Notes under the pieces: model-generated
What the model was told of the DNA's origin: nothing
The model's database searches: none
Seen by the model: only the letters and a program-made list of their open reading frames with translations
Program-made: the position numbers and the translations under genes
Source of the DNA: Actinomycetes bacterium
Lineage (GTDB): Bacteria; Actinomycetota; Acidimicrobiia; Acidimicrobiales; Acidimicrobiaceae
Length of the DNA stretch: 30,709 nt
Reading direction: 5' to 3'
Assembly: GCA_021819725.1 (NCBI GenBank)
Contig: JAKAQR010000034.1
Coordinates: forward strand, 1-30,709
Shown: piece after piece, positions 16,167 through 23,821 of the stretch
Layout: each line of letters starts with the position of its first letter
Position numbering within the stretch: the stretch's first letter is position 1

Positions 16167-16754
16167 TTAGGAGTGTTCGAACTCGAGCCCGCCCTCGTAG
16201 GGTAATCCGAGATCGGGGGCGGTGATGAGCGCCACGAAGGGGACCGGTGCGACGACCCAGGAGGCGCTCCCGCCACGATCGACGATCGCAAGTGTCTGTA
16301 CAACTCTCGCCCCGGTCGCCTCAACCGCCTCGATCGCGGCTTTCAGCGAGGTCCCCCGAGAAGGGGTGTCTTCGACGACACAGACGCGATCTCGCTCGGT
16401 GAGGTTGCCTGCGATGCGACCACCCTGTCCGTACTCCTTGGGCTCCTTGCGGACCGAGAAGGCACCCAGGTTTCGCCCATCGGCTTGCGCGATCGCGGCA
16501 GTGGCGAAGGCGATTGGGTCGGCCCCCATCGTCAGTCCACCGATGGTCGTTACCTCGTCGGCGAGTGCCGCCAGGGTGAGCTGGGCGGTACGAAAGAGGG
16601 TTGGAGGCCGACAGATCGCTCGCTTGGTATCGATAAACCAGGTCGAGTGAGCACCAGACTTTAAGACAAAATCACCATAGGTAATGGCGTACTCTTTGAT
16701 GCTTGCGATCAACTCTGCTCGCGCTGCTGCTACGTCAGCGGGCGTTAACTCCAT
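16167..16754 (-). CDS. pyrE: Orotate phosphoribosyltransferase
   Basis: PyrE joins orotate and PRPP to make orotidine 5'-phosphate in pyrimidine synthesis, in the cytoplasm. The 195-residue protein has the usual length. The PRPP-binding loop reads VCVVEDTPSRGTSL, and the catalytic lysine-rich loop FSVRKEPKEYGQGG precedes it. The N-terminal FVLKSGAHSTWFIDTKRAIC block is typical of actinobacterial PyrE. The start lies 10 bases inside the end of purM, so it is the last gene of a purF-purM-pyrE operon. It converges on the kinase gene with 47 bases between and no clear terminator. Confidence 0.95.
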   Translation of the reverse strand: MELTPADVAAARAELIASIKEYAITYGDFVLKSGAHSTWFIDTKRAICRPPTLFRTAQLTLAALADEVTTIGGLTMGADPIAFATAAIAQADGRNLGAFSVRKEPKEYGQGGRIAGNLTERDRVCVVEDTPSRGTSLKAAIEAVEATGARVVQTLAIVDRGGSASWVVAPVPFVALITAPDLGLPYEGGLEFEHS

Positions 16755-17749
16755 CGTGCTCTGTCATCTCCTTCTTCAATGCGACCGATCTCGACCGAGC
16801 CGAGATGGGAGTCAAGGATTACTGTTGCCTTCTCTGGCGCGGCGACCAGCGCCATGCCAATGCCGAGGTTGAAGGTTCGTCGCATCTCGGCGAGTGGTAC
16901 CGAACCATCGCTCATCAACTGGGTAAAGACGCTTGGCCATTGCCAGGTGGTCGGGTCAATGGTGGCACTCAGTCCTTCCGGAATCACTCGAGCGAGATTG
17001 TTCACCAACCCACCGCCGGTTGTGTGGCTGGCAGCATGGAGAAGTGTGTCGTCGATGAAGGTGAGCATCTGTGGGGCATAGAGGACCGAGGGGGCGATGA
17101 GTTCCTCGTAGAGTGCCAGCTCGCCCTTTGTAGCCACCCCGTCGCTGACATGGGTGAGCAGATCAGCGTAGATGGCACGTACCAACGAGAAGCCGTTGGA
17201 ACGAAGATTCGGAGAGGGGAGGCCGATGATGCGGTCACCGGGTCGCACATGCTCAGCACCGATCGCCGTCGCTGGGTCCACGAGGCCAACCGCAAAGCCG
17301 GCAAGGTCGACTTGGTCGGGGGCCATCGAACCTGGGTGTTCGGCGATCTCACCACCGATGAGCGCGGTGTGAGCCGACTTGAGTGCCCTCGCCATTGATG
17401 CCACCAGGGTTGCGATCAGCGTTGGTTCGTTCTTGCCGACGGCAAGATAGTCGAGGAAGAAGAGAGGGTGGGCCCCCGTGCAGACTAGGTCATCAAGGCA
17501 CATCGCTACCAGATCCTGACCGATCCCTTCCCAACGACCGCCAGCCCGAGCGACCTCGGTCTTCGTGCCTACTCCGTCGGTGGTGGCGACCAGCGTCGGG
17601 GTGCCCTCGCCGCCGATACGGAAGAGGCCGCCGAAGCCGCCGAGGTCGGAGAGGACGTGGGAGTTATAGGTACTCTTGACCAAGGCTGTTATTGCCTTGA
17701 CCGCCTCCTCAGCGTTGACTAAGTCGACGCCAGCTTGCTGGTAGTCCAC
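16745..17749 (-). CDS. purM: Phosphoribosylformylglycinamidine cyclo-ligase (AIR synthetase)
   Basis: PurM closes the imidazole ring: it converts FGAM and ATP to AIR in purine synthesis. The 334-residue length is normal. Family blocks are visible in order: LVATTDGVGTKTEVA, the GQDLVAMCLDDLVCTGAHPL metal/ATP region, ALIGGEIAEHPG, GLPSPNLRSNGFSLVR and HTTGGGLVNNLARVIP near the C-terminus. The start is a GTG at 17749 with AAAGGAC upstream, 11 bases after the purF stop. It overlaps pyrE by 10 bases. Confidence 0.96.
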   Translation of the reverse strand: MDYQQAGVDLVNAEEAVKAITALVKSTYNSHVLSDLGGFGGLFRIGGEGTPTLVATTDGVGTKTEVARAGGRWEGIGQDLVAMCLDDLVCTGAHPLFFLDYLAVGKNEPTLIATLVASMARALKSAHTALIGGEIAEHPGSMAPDQVDLAGFAVGLVDPATAIGAEHVRPGDRIIGLPSPNLRSNGFSLVRAIYADLLTHVSDGVATKGELALYEELIAPSVLYAPQMLTFIDDTLLHAASHTTGGGLVNNLARVIPEGLSATIDPTTWQWPSVFTQLMSDGSVPLAEMRRTFNLGIGMALVAAPEKATVILDSHLGSVEIGRIEEGDDRARWS

Positions 17750-17760
17750 GGATGTCCTTT

Positions 17761-19212
17761 CTAGAGCACCTGTTGACCGGCGAGATGGGTGCTGAGTTCG
17801 ACAGGATAGCTACCCGTCAAACAGGCATCACAGAAGCCCTCTGGAGTGCCGATCGCCTTACGGAGATCGCCTAACTGGAGGTAGGCGAGACTGTCTGCGC
17901 CGAGGATCTCGGTGATCTCTTCCACGCTGTGGTTCGCCGCGATGAGATCGGGTCGGTTTGGCGTGTCGATCCCGTAGAAGCAGGGCCAACGATAGGGGGG
18001 CGAGGAGATGCGAAGATGCACCTCGGCCGCACCCGCTTGCTTTAAGAGACGGACGATCGACTTGGTGGTCGAGCCCCGAACGATGGAGTCATCGACGACG
18101 ACGACGCGTTTACCCCGCACATTTTCCTCAAGCACGTTGAGTTTGCGGCGGATCGCGTCCTGGCGACTCTTGATGCCAGGGTTGATAAAGGTCCGCCCGA
18201 TGTAGCGGTTCTTCACCAGCCCTTGACCATAGGGAATGCCAGAGGCTAGTGCATAGCCTTCGGCGGCAGGTACTCCTGAGTCAGGGACACCCATTACCAT
18301 GTCCGCTGCAACTGGGAGGGTATGAGCGAGATACTCGCCCATCGCCCGTCGGGTGCCGTGTACCTCCTTGCCAAGGAGCTTGGTGTCGGGACGAGCAAAG
18401 TAGACGAACTCAAAGATGCAAAGGTGAGAGGGCGAAGCCTCGGGCGAGGGGAAACTGTGGGCGCCATCTGCGTCGATGATCACGACCTCGCCTGGCTCGA
18501 TCTCGCGAACGAACTCAGCGCCAATGACGTCCAGGGCCGGAGACTCTGAGGCGATGACCCATCCATTCGGTGCAATGGTGCCGAGGCAAAGAGGTCTAAA
18601 ACCATCGGGGTCGCGTGCACCGATGATGCGTTCACCATCGAGCATGGCAAGGGAGTAAGCTCCACGCAGTTCGATGAGAGCCCCACGCACGGCATCCGCA
18701 TAGTCTTGGACCGAAGTCGGCCGTGATCGCGCGACGGAGACCGAGATGAGTTGAGCGATTATTTCGGTGTCGGAGGGCTGTCGGGCGATGGTGTCGAAGA
18801 GGCGATCAGCGAGCTCGAAGGAGTTCGTGAGGTTGCCGTTATGCGCAACGGCCACACCGTACTCACCGCTGGCTCGGAAGATGGGCTGTGCGTTATGCCA
18901 ACTGCGGTCCCCGGCGGTGGCGTAGCGTGTGTGTCCGATCGCCATGTCTCCCGGCAAGGACGCGAGCGTTGAGTCATCAAAGACCGCACTGACGAGGCCG
19001 AGGTTCTTGACTACGGTGATCTCTCCGTTGTCAGCGACCGCCATGCCGGCGGACTCCTGACCGCGATGCTGGAGTGCGTAGATGCCGTCGAAGGTTAGGT
19101 AGGAGACGGCTTCGTTTGGCAACGAGATACCGAAGACCCCACAAGCCTCCTCCGGATGGTCACGTTCGAGTTGATCGTGCTCCGGATTGTCGTTCTGGGG
19201 ATCTTCGATCAC
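17761..19212 (-). CDS. purF: Amidophosphoribosyltransferase
   Basis: PurF makes phosphoribosylamine from PRPP and glutamine, the first committed step of purine synthesis. The 483-residue protein shows the N-terminal-nucleophile glutaminase domain, with Cys24 (EEACGVFGI) exposed after removal of a 23-residue propeptide, and a phosphoribosyltransferase domain with the PRPP loop VVVVDDSIVRGSTT. Cysteines in HLCIFEFVYFARP, RWPCFYGIDTP and FCDACLTG match the four ligands of the [4Fe-4S] cluster in the Bacillus-type enzyme, so an oxygen-sensitive cluster form is likely. The GTG start at 19212 has no ribosome site but has TAGGCT 9 bases upstream. It is the first gene of purF-purM-pyrE. Confidence 0.96.
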   Translation of the reverse strand: MIEDPQNDNPEHDQLERDHPEEACGVFGISLPNEAVSYLTFDGIYALQHRGQESAGMAVADNGEITVVKNLGLVSAVFDDSTLASLPGDMAIGHTRYATAGDRSWHNAQPIFRASGEYGVAVAHNGNLTNSFELADRLFDTIARQPSDTEIIAQLISVSVARSRPTSVQDYADAVRGALIELRGAYSLAMLDGERIIGARDPDGFRPLCLGTIAPNGWVIASESPALDVIGAEFVREIEPGEVVIIDADGAHSFPSPEASPSHLCIFEFVYFARPDTKLLGKEVHGTRRAMGEYLAHTLPVAADMVMGVPDSGVPAAEGYALASGIPYGQGLVKNRYIGRTFINPGIKSRQDAIRRKLNVLEENVRGKRVVVVDDSIVRGSTTKSIVRLLKQAGAAEVHLRISSPPYRWPCFYGIDTPNRPDLIAANHSVEEITEILGADSLAYLQLGDLRKAIGTPEGFCDACLTGSYPVELSTHLAGQQVL

Positions 19213-19221
19213 GGTATGTTA

Positions 19222-19227
19222 AGCCTA
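19222..19227 (-). promoter_or_regulatory. -10 box TAGGCT for purF
   Basis: On the minus strand TAGGCT is followed by 9 bases and the GTG start at 19212, consistent with a leaderless purF mRNA. Confidence 0.5.
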
Positions 19228-19449
19228 GCATCTCTCGACCACCTCACGATGGGTCGCGCTCTTTTCTGGCACCTTTGTGGAGCAAAATCTCGTTCTAACA
19301 CGAGTGATCTCACTGAGGTGGTTCTTGGTAAGGAGCTCGATCGCCGCGCAGCGTCAACGATGCGGTCGGTTTGATGTTCGACGTGCCTGTCGCGCCAGCA
19401 GGCCCAATCGACACCGTGGTGACTCATCCGAGAGCAGTGTTGACAACAT

Positions 19450-19539
19450 GATCCTGAATGGGACGATCCTGAATGGGACGATCCTGGCTGGGACGATCCG
19501 GACTGGGACGATCCGGACTGGGACGATCCTGGTGAGGGT
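19450..19539 (+). repeat. 15-bp tandem repeat, five copies plus a decayed sixth
   Basis: GATCCTGAATGGGAC starts at 19450 and 19465 (identical), then GATCCTGGCTGGGAC at 19480, GATCCGGACTGGGAC at 19495 and 19510 (identical), and a diverged unit at 19525. The pattern of pairwise identity suggests stepwise duplication. Confidence 0.92.
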
Positions 19540-19927
19540 CACCTTGGTGGTGACGCACCGCGCATCGATAGATGGGTTACTCCTTGGGGTCAAACTTCGG
19601 GTGTTGATTCTCGTTTCAGATGTCGGTGGTCGCGTCAGCGACCCAAGCCCCCAGCGAGCTTGACCTCAGTGGCCTTGTCACAGGTGCCGGGTACCTACAA
19701 GGCAAAGGGCGGTGCGTCGCTTTGTGCAGACCCCGTGCTCCATGGATCGTTGTGCTCACGCGCAGCTGGCGTGCGTTGCGATCTGCTCCGAGCTCGCCGG
19801 TCGGCCGCCGAAGGAGATGACCTCCGCGTTAGGCGATCTGATCGTGCCAAACAGCACTGCACGATTCGTGGAGGACCTCCGGTTGTAGCAAGAGTCGTTG
19901 CTTCCCGACGGCTTTGAGAGCGAAGGC

Positions 19928-19933
19928 TAGACT
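19928..19933 (+). promoter_or_regulatory. -10 box TAGACT for the PHP gene
   Basis: TAGACT is followed by 7 bases and the ATG at 19941. No ribosome site is present, so a leaderless start is likely. Confidence 0.5.
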
Positions 19934-19940
19934 TACCTCT

Positions 19941-20798
19941 ATGCAAGCTCGTTGCGACCTTCATCTTCACTCGGACGCCTCGGACGGGTCGGTGCCTCCT
20001 GATCAACTGGCGGCGAGTCTTGGACATGTCCATCTAGCAATATTGACCGATCACGATACTCTTGCCGGGAGCGCGGCTTTCGCGAAGGTGATCGATTCAG
20101 AGCTCCCACCTCCCGATGGCGTTGAGCTCTCGTTGCGATGGGATGGTGGCACCTTTCATCTTCTTGTCTACGGGTATTCACTCGCTCGCACCGAGCTCGC
20201 GGCGAGGATCGATGCACTGGCAATAGCGCGTCGAAATCGTAATCTTGAACTGTTGGATCGTGCCAATCAGCATGGGCTTGCGATCACCGAGGAGGAGGTG
20301 CTCGCGGCGGCGGGAACAACGGACTTTGAAGCCAAGAGTGTGGGCCGTCCTCATTTTGCGAGGGTGCTGGTGGACCATGGTTATGCCGAGAGTATCCAGG
20401 ATGCCTTCGACCGGTACTTGGCAAAGGGGAGGCCCCTCTACAGCCCAAAGACGTTGTTTGGCTTCGATGAGATTGGACCACTCTGTGCCGATCTCGGGTT
20501 GGTGCCGGTTGTCGCACACCCCCTCAGTCTTGGTCTGCCCCTCGCTTCGTTGGTTACCACCTTGGTTGGCTTCCGTCGGTTAGGGCTCGTCGGACTGGAA
20601 TGCCTCTATGCAGGATATACACCAGACCAACGTGCAGAACTCACCCAGATCGCCCAAGACGCAGGTCTGCTGGTCACCGGCGGCTCTGATTATCACGGCA
20701 CCTTCAAGCCAGGACTTGAACCATTGATGGGCTTCGGTGACTTGGTCGTCCCAGCTGAGGTCGGCGATCGACTGCTCGAGTCACTGAACCGTCCTTGA
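19941..20798 (+). CDS. PHP-domain phosphoesterase (YciV/RNase AM-like)
   Basis: The 285-residue protein is a metal-dependent phosphoesterase of the PHP family. Metal-binding motifs appear in the usual order: DLHLHSDASDGS at residues 6-17, LTDHDT near 35, the inserted helical middle region with KSVGRPHFARVLVDHGY, then VVAHPLSLG and GGSDYHG near the end. This arrangement fits the subgroup that includes 3',5'-nucleoside bisphosphate phosphatase / 5'-3' exoribonuclease AM, though the substrate is not shown by sequence. The start at 19941 is chosen over an upstream candidate at 19914 because the family begins directly at this methionine and a -10 box sits 7 bases before it. Two tRNA genes follow. 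Confidence 0.9.
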   Translation: MQARCDLHLHSDASDGSVPPDQLAASLGHVHLAILTDHDTLAGSAAFAKVIDSELPPPDGVELSLRWDGGTFHLLVYGYSLARTELAARIDALAIARRNRNLELLDRANQHGLAITEEEVLAAAGTTDFEAKSVGRPHFARVLVDHGYAESIQDAFDRYLAKGRPLYSPKTLFGFDEIGPLCADLGLVPVVAHPLSLGLPLASLVTTLVGFRRLGLVGLECLYAGYTPDQRAELTQIAQDAGLLVTGGSDYHGTFKPGLEPLMGFGDLVVPAEVGDRLLESLNRP

Positions 20799-20815
20799 GT
20801 TTTCTGCTCGCTGCA

Positions 20816-20843
20816 GTGACAGAGAGAACGGGTCTTATATACT
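20816..20843 (+). promoter_or_regulatory. Promoter for the tRNA pair
   Basis: GTGACA (20816-20821) and TATACT (20838-20843) are separated by 16 bases. The -10 box ends 25 bases before tRNA-Asp. Confidence 0.5.
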
Positions 20844-20868
20844 GATCTACTTGCAAGCGATTGCGTAG

Positions 20869-20946
20869 GGACCCGTGGTGCAGCTCGGAGTGCACGCCGG
20901 CCTGTCAAGCCGGAGGTCGCGGGTTCAAATCCCGTCGGGTCCGCCA
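20869..20946 (+). tRNA. tRNA-Asp (anticodon GTC)
   Basis: The acceptor GGACCCG pairs with CGGGTCC. The D stem GTGC/GCAC, the anticodon stem CCGGC/GCCGG with loop CTGTCAA, and the T stem GCGGG/CCCGT (one G-U) with loop TTCAAAT are all complete. The 3' CCA is encoded (20944-20946). Confidence 0.97.
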
Positions 20947-20960
20947 CTATCGCTCGTTAT

Positions 20961-21036
20961 GGTCGGATAGCTCAGCAGGTAGAGCGCACGCCTGAAAAGC
21001 GTGAGGTCACCGGATCGACGCCGGTTCCGACCACCA
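20961..21036 (+). tRNA. tRNA-Phe (anticodon GAA) with unusual T-loop
   Basis: The acceptor GGTCGGA pairs with TCCGACC. The anticodon stem CACGC/GCGTG encloses loop CTGAAAA. The T stem ACCGG/CCGGT encloses loop ATCGACG, with A instead of T at position 54. CCA is encoded (21034-21036). It lies 14 bases after tRNA-Asp, so both are probably co-transcribed. Confidence 0.95.
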
Positions 21037-21186
21037 GTAGCTTATACCCCATGTTCGGGTACGAGCTGTTTAGCCGTCTGTCCCGTTGAAGAGCAGTCCA
21101 TGTGGGGCGTTTTCGGGATAGACCTACGACATGGAGCTTGGAATAACAGGGCGCGTGTGGTGCAGCTGATTTCCTGCGAGACCTTC

Positions 21187-21192
21187 TAAGCT
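21187..21192 (+). promoter_or_regulatory. -10 box TAAGCT for the TetR gene
   Basis: TAAGCT lies 6 bases before the ATG at 21199. The GAGG between them is too close to the start to be an effective ribosome site, so a leaderless start is likely. Confidence 0.45.
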
Positions 21193-21198
21193 GAGGCG

Positions 21199-21813
21199 AT
21201 GGAATCTAGTGACAAAGGTAACCCTCGGCGTGAGCAATTGACCGAACAGGCGGCCGAATATCTCAAGACGAACGGCCTTGCCTCGCTGACCTATCGCAAG
21301 CTCGCCGAGGAACTCGGTGTGGCACCGAACACACTTGAACACCACTTTGGCACCAAGGACAAGCTCCTTGAGCAGTTGCTTGCACGCCTTGCGGATGAAC
21401 AGCGCGGTGGATTGCAAGCGACGCTGACTGAGAACGAGGCCGGACCTGAACTCGTATCTCGTTACTTCCGAGCGGCGATGGTCGATATCGCAAAGCCTGA
21501 GAACGAGGGCGCGGATCAGCTCTTCTTCGAGCTCGTCGGGGCGAGCGCGCGAGAGCGTGAACTCTATGGCGAGTTTCTCTCTCATGCCATGAATGACTGG
21601 ATTGATTTTATCTCTGTCGAGCTGGTTGGGCGTATAGAGATCCCTGAGGATCGGGCTCGAAGCGTTGCGCACTTGATTTTGGCCACCATCCGGGGGCTCA
21701 TGTTGAGTCGTGTCATGGTAGAACCAGACGAGTATCCCTTTTTAGATGAGGCGGCAAATCTGTTAGCGCCACTGCTCGAAAGCTTGGTCCGAGCCGAGGC
21801 TGGAACTTCCTGA
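21199..21813 (+). CDS. TetR-family transcriptional regulator
   Basis: The 204-residue protein has an N-terminal TetR DNA-binding domain at residues about 10-60: LTEQAAEYLKTNGLASLTYR followed by KLAEELGVAPNTLEHHFGTK, with the helix-turn-helix and the H-F-G-T-K end of helix 4 clear. The C-terminal part is helical and probably binds an unknown small ligand and dimerises. It precedes the ABC transporter operon by 650 bases on the same strand and might control it, but no operator is proven. A possible site is the TTGTACTAA tandem pair at 22168-22185. Confidence 0.92.
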   Translation: MESSDKGNPRREQLTEQAAEYLKTNGLASLTYRKLAEELGVAPNTLEHHFGTKDKLLEQLLARLADEQRGGLQATLTENEAGPELVSRYFRAAMVDIAKPENEGADQLFFELVGASARERELYGEFLSHAMNDWIDFISVELVGRIEIPEDRARSVAHLILATIRGLMLSRVMVEPDEYPFLDEAANLLAPLLESLVRAEAGTS

Positions 21814-22167
21814 TTCGTGTTGGTGCCTGTGCTCCTGGATTGGGGCGAGGGCATTCCCTGAGCTCTTTCCGGTCTACGGCATGCTCACATCGAGCGTGGT
21901 CACTCTCCATTCCGCTCGGGTACATTGGAGTGCCCACGAGCTCAGAATCTGCTGCGCGCGTGCTGACAGGGTCCGATACGTTGGCCGTTGCGGCTGTTCT
22001 AAGTTGACACAATGACGCGCCTCACCAGCTGAAGCTCCGGTTCCCGGTCGCTGCTGGCACTGAGCGTGGCCAAAAAGGCCTCGCTTCTCCTCAAACGATG
22101 ACGGTTATGGGGAAGCCGATCGCAGACCCAAATCCGGCGATTTTACTCCAAGGCAGCTTTGGCTAGT

Positions 22168-22185
22168 TTGTACTAATTGTACTAA
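22168..22185. repeat. Tandem 9-bp repeat TTGTACTAA, possible operator
   Basis: Two exact head-to-tail copies of TTGTACTAA lie 81 bases upstream of the -35 box. Each contains the palindrome GTAC. Regulator binding is a guess. Confidence 0.3.
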
Positions 22186-22265
22186 ATAAGACTGCAGTCA
22201 TGGCGTAAAGTTACTGTTTGGTAATCTATGAATCGTTTTCTTTATTACACTTTTGTTGGCAGAAG

Positions 22266-22294
22266 TTGACAATTGTGTTACGGGCAAGTATCTG
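22266..22294 (+). promoter_or_regulatory. Sigma-70-type promoter of the ABC transporter operon
   Basis: TTGACA (22266-22271), a 17-base spacer, then TATCTG (22289-22294). A perfect -35 box with optimal spacing makes this the best housekeeping promoter in the window. Confidence 0.7.
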
Positions 22295-22463
22295 TAATGA
22301 TAACCAAGTGGGGAACCGAGCTTGATGTTGATCGCTCACTGGCGTTCGCGAGATTCGCAATGAGGCGAGTAAAACGGCTCTATTGATCATGGGGATGATC
22401 GCAAAGGATGCAGAATCTAACGATTCATGGCCTTTGTGGATAGCTGTAGGGGGAAAAGTCAGT

Positions 22464-23741
22464 ATGACGAAGAAGTTCAAGAAGTCACGTCAACGCGTCG
22501 TTGCAATCGCCGGTGTAGCCATGGCCGCTGCGCTACTCGCCGCTTGAGGTTCGAGCAGCTCTAGCAGCTCTACAAGCTCATCGAGTTCGAAGAGCAAGTT
22601 CACTGAGACGGTCACCATTGGTGTCGATACCGCGACCAGTGGATTCTTTGGTGAGTCCGGTGTCGACGGTGATGATGGCATGACGATGGCGGTTAACGCG
22701 ATCAACAAGAGCGGGGGTCTCCTCGGCAAAAAGGTGTTGGTCGATTTTCGTAACGATAACGCATCGGTACCGACCGCCATCTCAAATACCCAGAGCCTTA
22801 TTCAGGATGACCATGTGTCCGCGCTCTTCGGCGCGTCTACCAGTTCAACCGTCGGTGCCATGGAGTCGTTGGCAACAAAGTATCAATTACCATTGATGAT
22901 CTGGAATGGTAACGATATCGCTACTGTGACCACCGATTATTCAAAGTATGCATTCCAGTTGCAGCCGAATACCTACATGGAGCCGTTGGGTGCTGCCCAG
23001 TACTTATCGAAATTGCCATACCGCCGGTACTACTTCATTACGCCTGATTATTCCTTTGGCCGGGACGACATTGATTCGTTTCAGGCTTCGATGAAGAGTC
23101 TTGGTATCAAGCTCGATAACCTTGGAACGAGTTATACCCAGATCGGTCAGCCGAGCTTCACTTCAGCGATCTCCGCTGCGTTAGCCACGCATCCGCAGAT
23201 GATCTTCCTGGGGATCTTCGGTGGAGATGAGGTCACGTTCATCAAACAGGCGGAGAGCTACAATCTCTTCTCGAAGACGGCGGTGTTTGGCCCAACGGGT
23301 ACCGATACGCTGCTGGCCTTGGGCAAGTCAACGCCGACGAAGAACCTCTACCTCAATGACCGAGCTCCGTTCTTCGCTATCAAGACGGCGGCGATGAAGA
23401 CCTTTACCAATCAGTTCCATACCTTGTATGGCTCGTGGCCTTCAGAGTGGGGCGTGTTGGGGTATTCGGCGGTGCAGAGTTGGGCGCAGGGGGTAGAGAA
23501 GGCAAAGTCCTTTACCGGCAATGCGGTCTCGGCGGCGTTGAAGGGTGATACGGTTCATACCCTCAAAGGCAGCTTCCAGTTCCAGGCCTGTGATAACCAG
23601 GCGGTCGTACCGGATTACTTTGGGAAGGTGGCCAGTACGGTCTCAGCAAAGTATGGCTTCCCGTTGTTGACCGACCTGTTCGTGTCGAGCCCAACCAAGA
23701 CCCTGATGTCCTGTTCACAGGCGCTTAAGCTCCGAGGTTAA
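22464..23741 (+). CDS. livK: Branched-chain amino-acid/amide ABC transporter binding lipoprotein with in-frame TGA at the lipobox cysteine
   Basis: This is a type I periplasmic-binding-protein-fold solute receptor (Peripla_BP_6). The ATG at 22464 follows AGGGGGA. The first 27 residues form a lipoprotein signal: basic MTKKFKKSRQR, then a hydrophobic core ending LLAA. The next codon, where the lipobox needs Cys (L-A-A-C), is TGA (22545-22547), one base from TGC or TGT. The same frame then continues open: a Ser-rich linker, VTIGVDTATSGFFGESGVDG, LFGASTSSTVGAMESLA and so on to 23741. A shorter reading from ATG 22680 would lack the signal and the first strand. Either a nonsense mutation, a sequencing error or recoding explains it. 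The ligand is not known. Confidence 0.82.
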
Positions 23742-23755
23742 CGGACCGGAAATCC

Positions 23756-23795
23756 CAGGTGATGGAGCGTGCAGCTTGGTGCGCTCCATCACCTG
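23756..23795 (+). terminator. 14-bp hairpin between binding protein and permease genes
   Basis: CAGGTGATGGAGCG (23756-23769) pairs perfectly with CGCTCCATCACCTG (23782-23795), with no U-run. It begins 15 bases after the stop. Such hairpins often stabilise the upstream message or partly terminate, so that the binding protein outnumbers the permease. Confidence 0.6.
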
Positions 23796-23821
23796 TGTGA
23801 ACATGAAGGGGGACACGCTAC

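Larger units (their letters stand above)
19213..19940. other. 0.7-kb divergent intergenic region with a minisatellite
   Basis: The gap between purF and the PHP gene carries promoters at both ends and a 15-bp tandem repeat in the middle. Several frames stay open through the repeat because its length is a multiple of three. None has a convincing start, ribosome site or known family. One plus-strand frame (19444-19917) reads DPEWDDPEWDDPGWDDPDWD and onward without a start codon. Confidence 0.5.
21814..22463. other. Intergenic and leader region before the ABC transporter operon
   Basis: No gene is recognised in these 650 bases. A hairpin AGCGTGGCC-AAAAA-GGCCTCGCT (22063-22085, one mismatch) may terminate tetR. 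TTGTACTAA is tandemly repeated at 22168-22185. A good promoter lies at 22266-22294, leaving a leader of roughly 160 bases before the binding-protein start. I recognise no riboswitch in the leader. Confidence 0.5.

Noticed and set aside
18000..18210. Several short plus-strand frames opposite purF
   Set aside because: They are antisense shadows of a highly conserved housekeeping gene.
19277..19663. 128-codon plus-strand frame through the 15-bp repeat
   Set aside because: No ribosome site, -10 box or known family. The repeat keeps several frames open by its length alone.
22545..22547. Reassignment of UGA to Cys in this genome
   Set aside because: Several genes here end normally on TGA (the maturase, mntA, the kinase, PHP and TetR genes) with no continued homology.
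22545..22600. Selenocysteine insertion element after the TGA in the binding protein
   Set aside because: The downstream Ser-codon repeats can fold in several ways, but I see no convincing SECIS-type stem with a defined apical loop. Kept only as a testable alternative.
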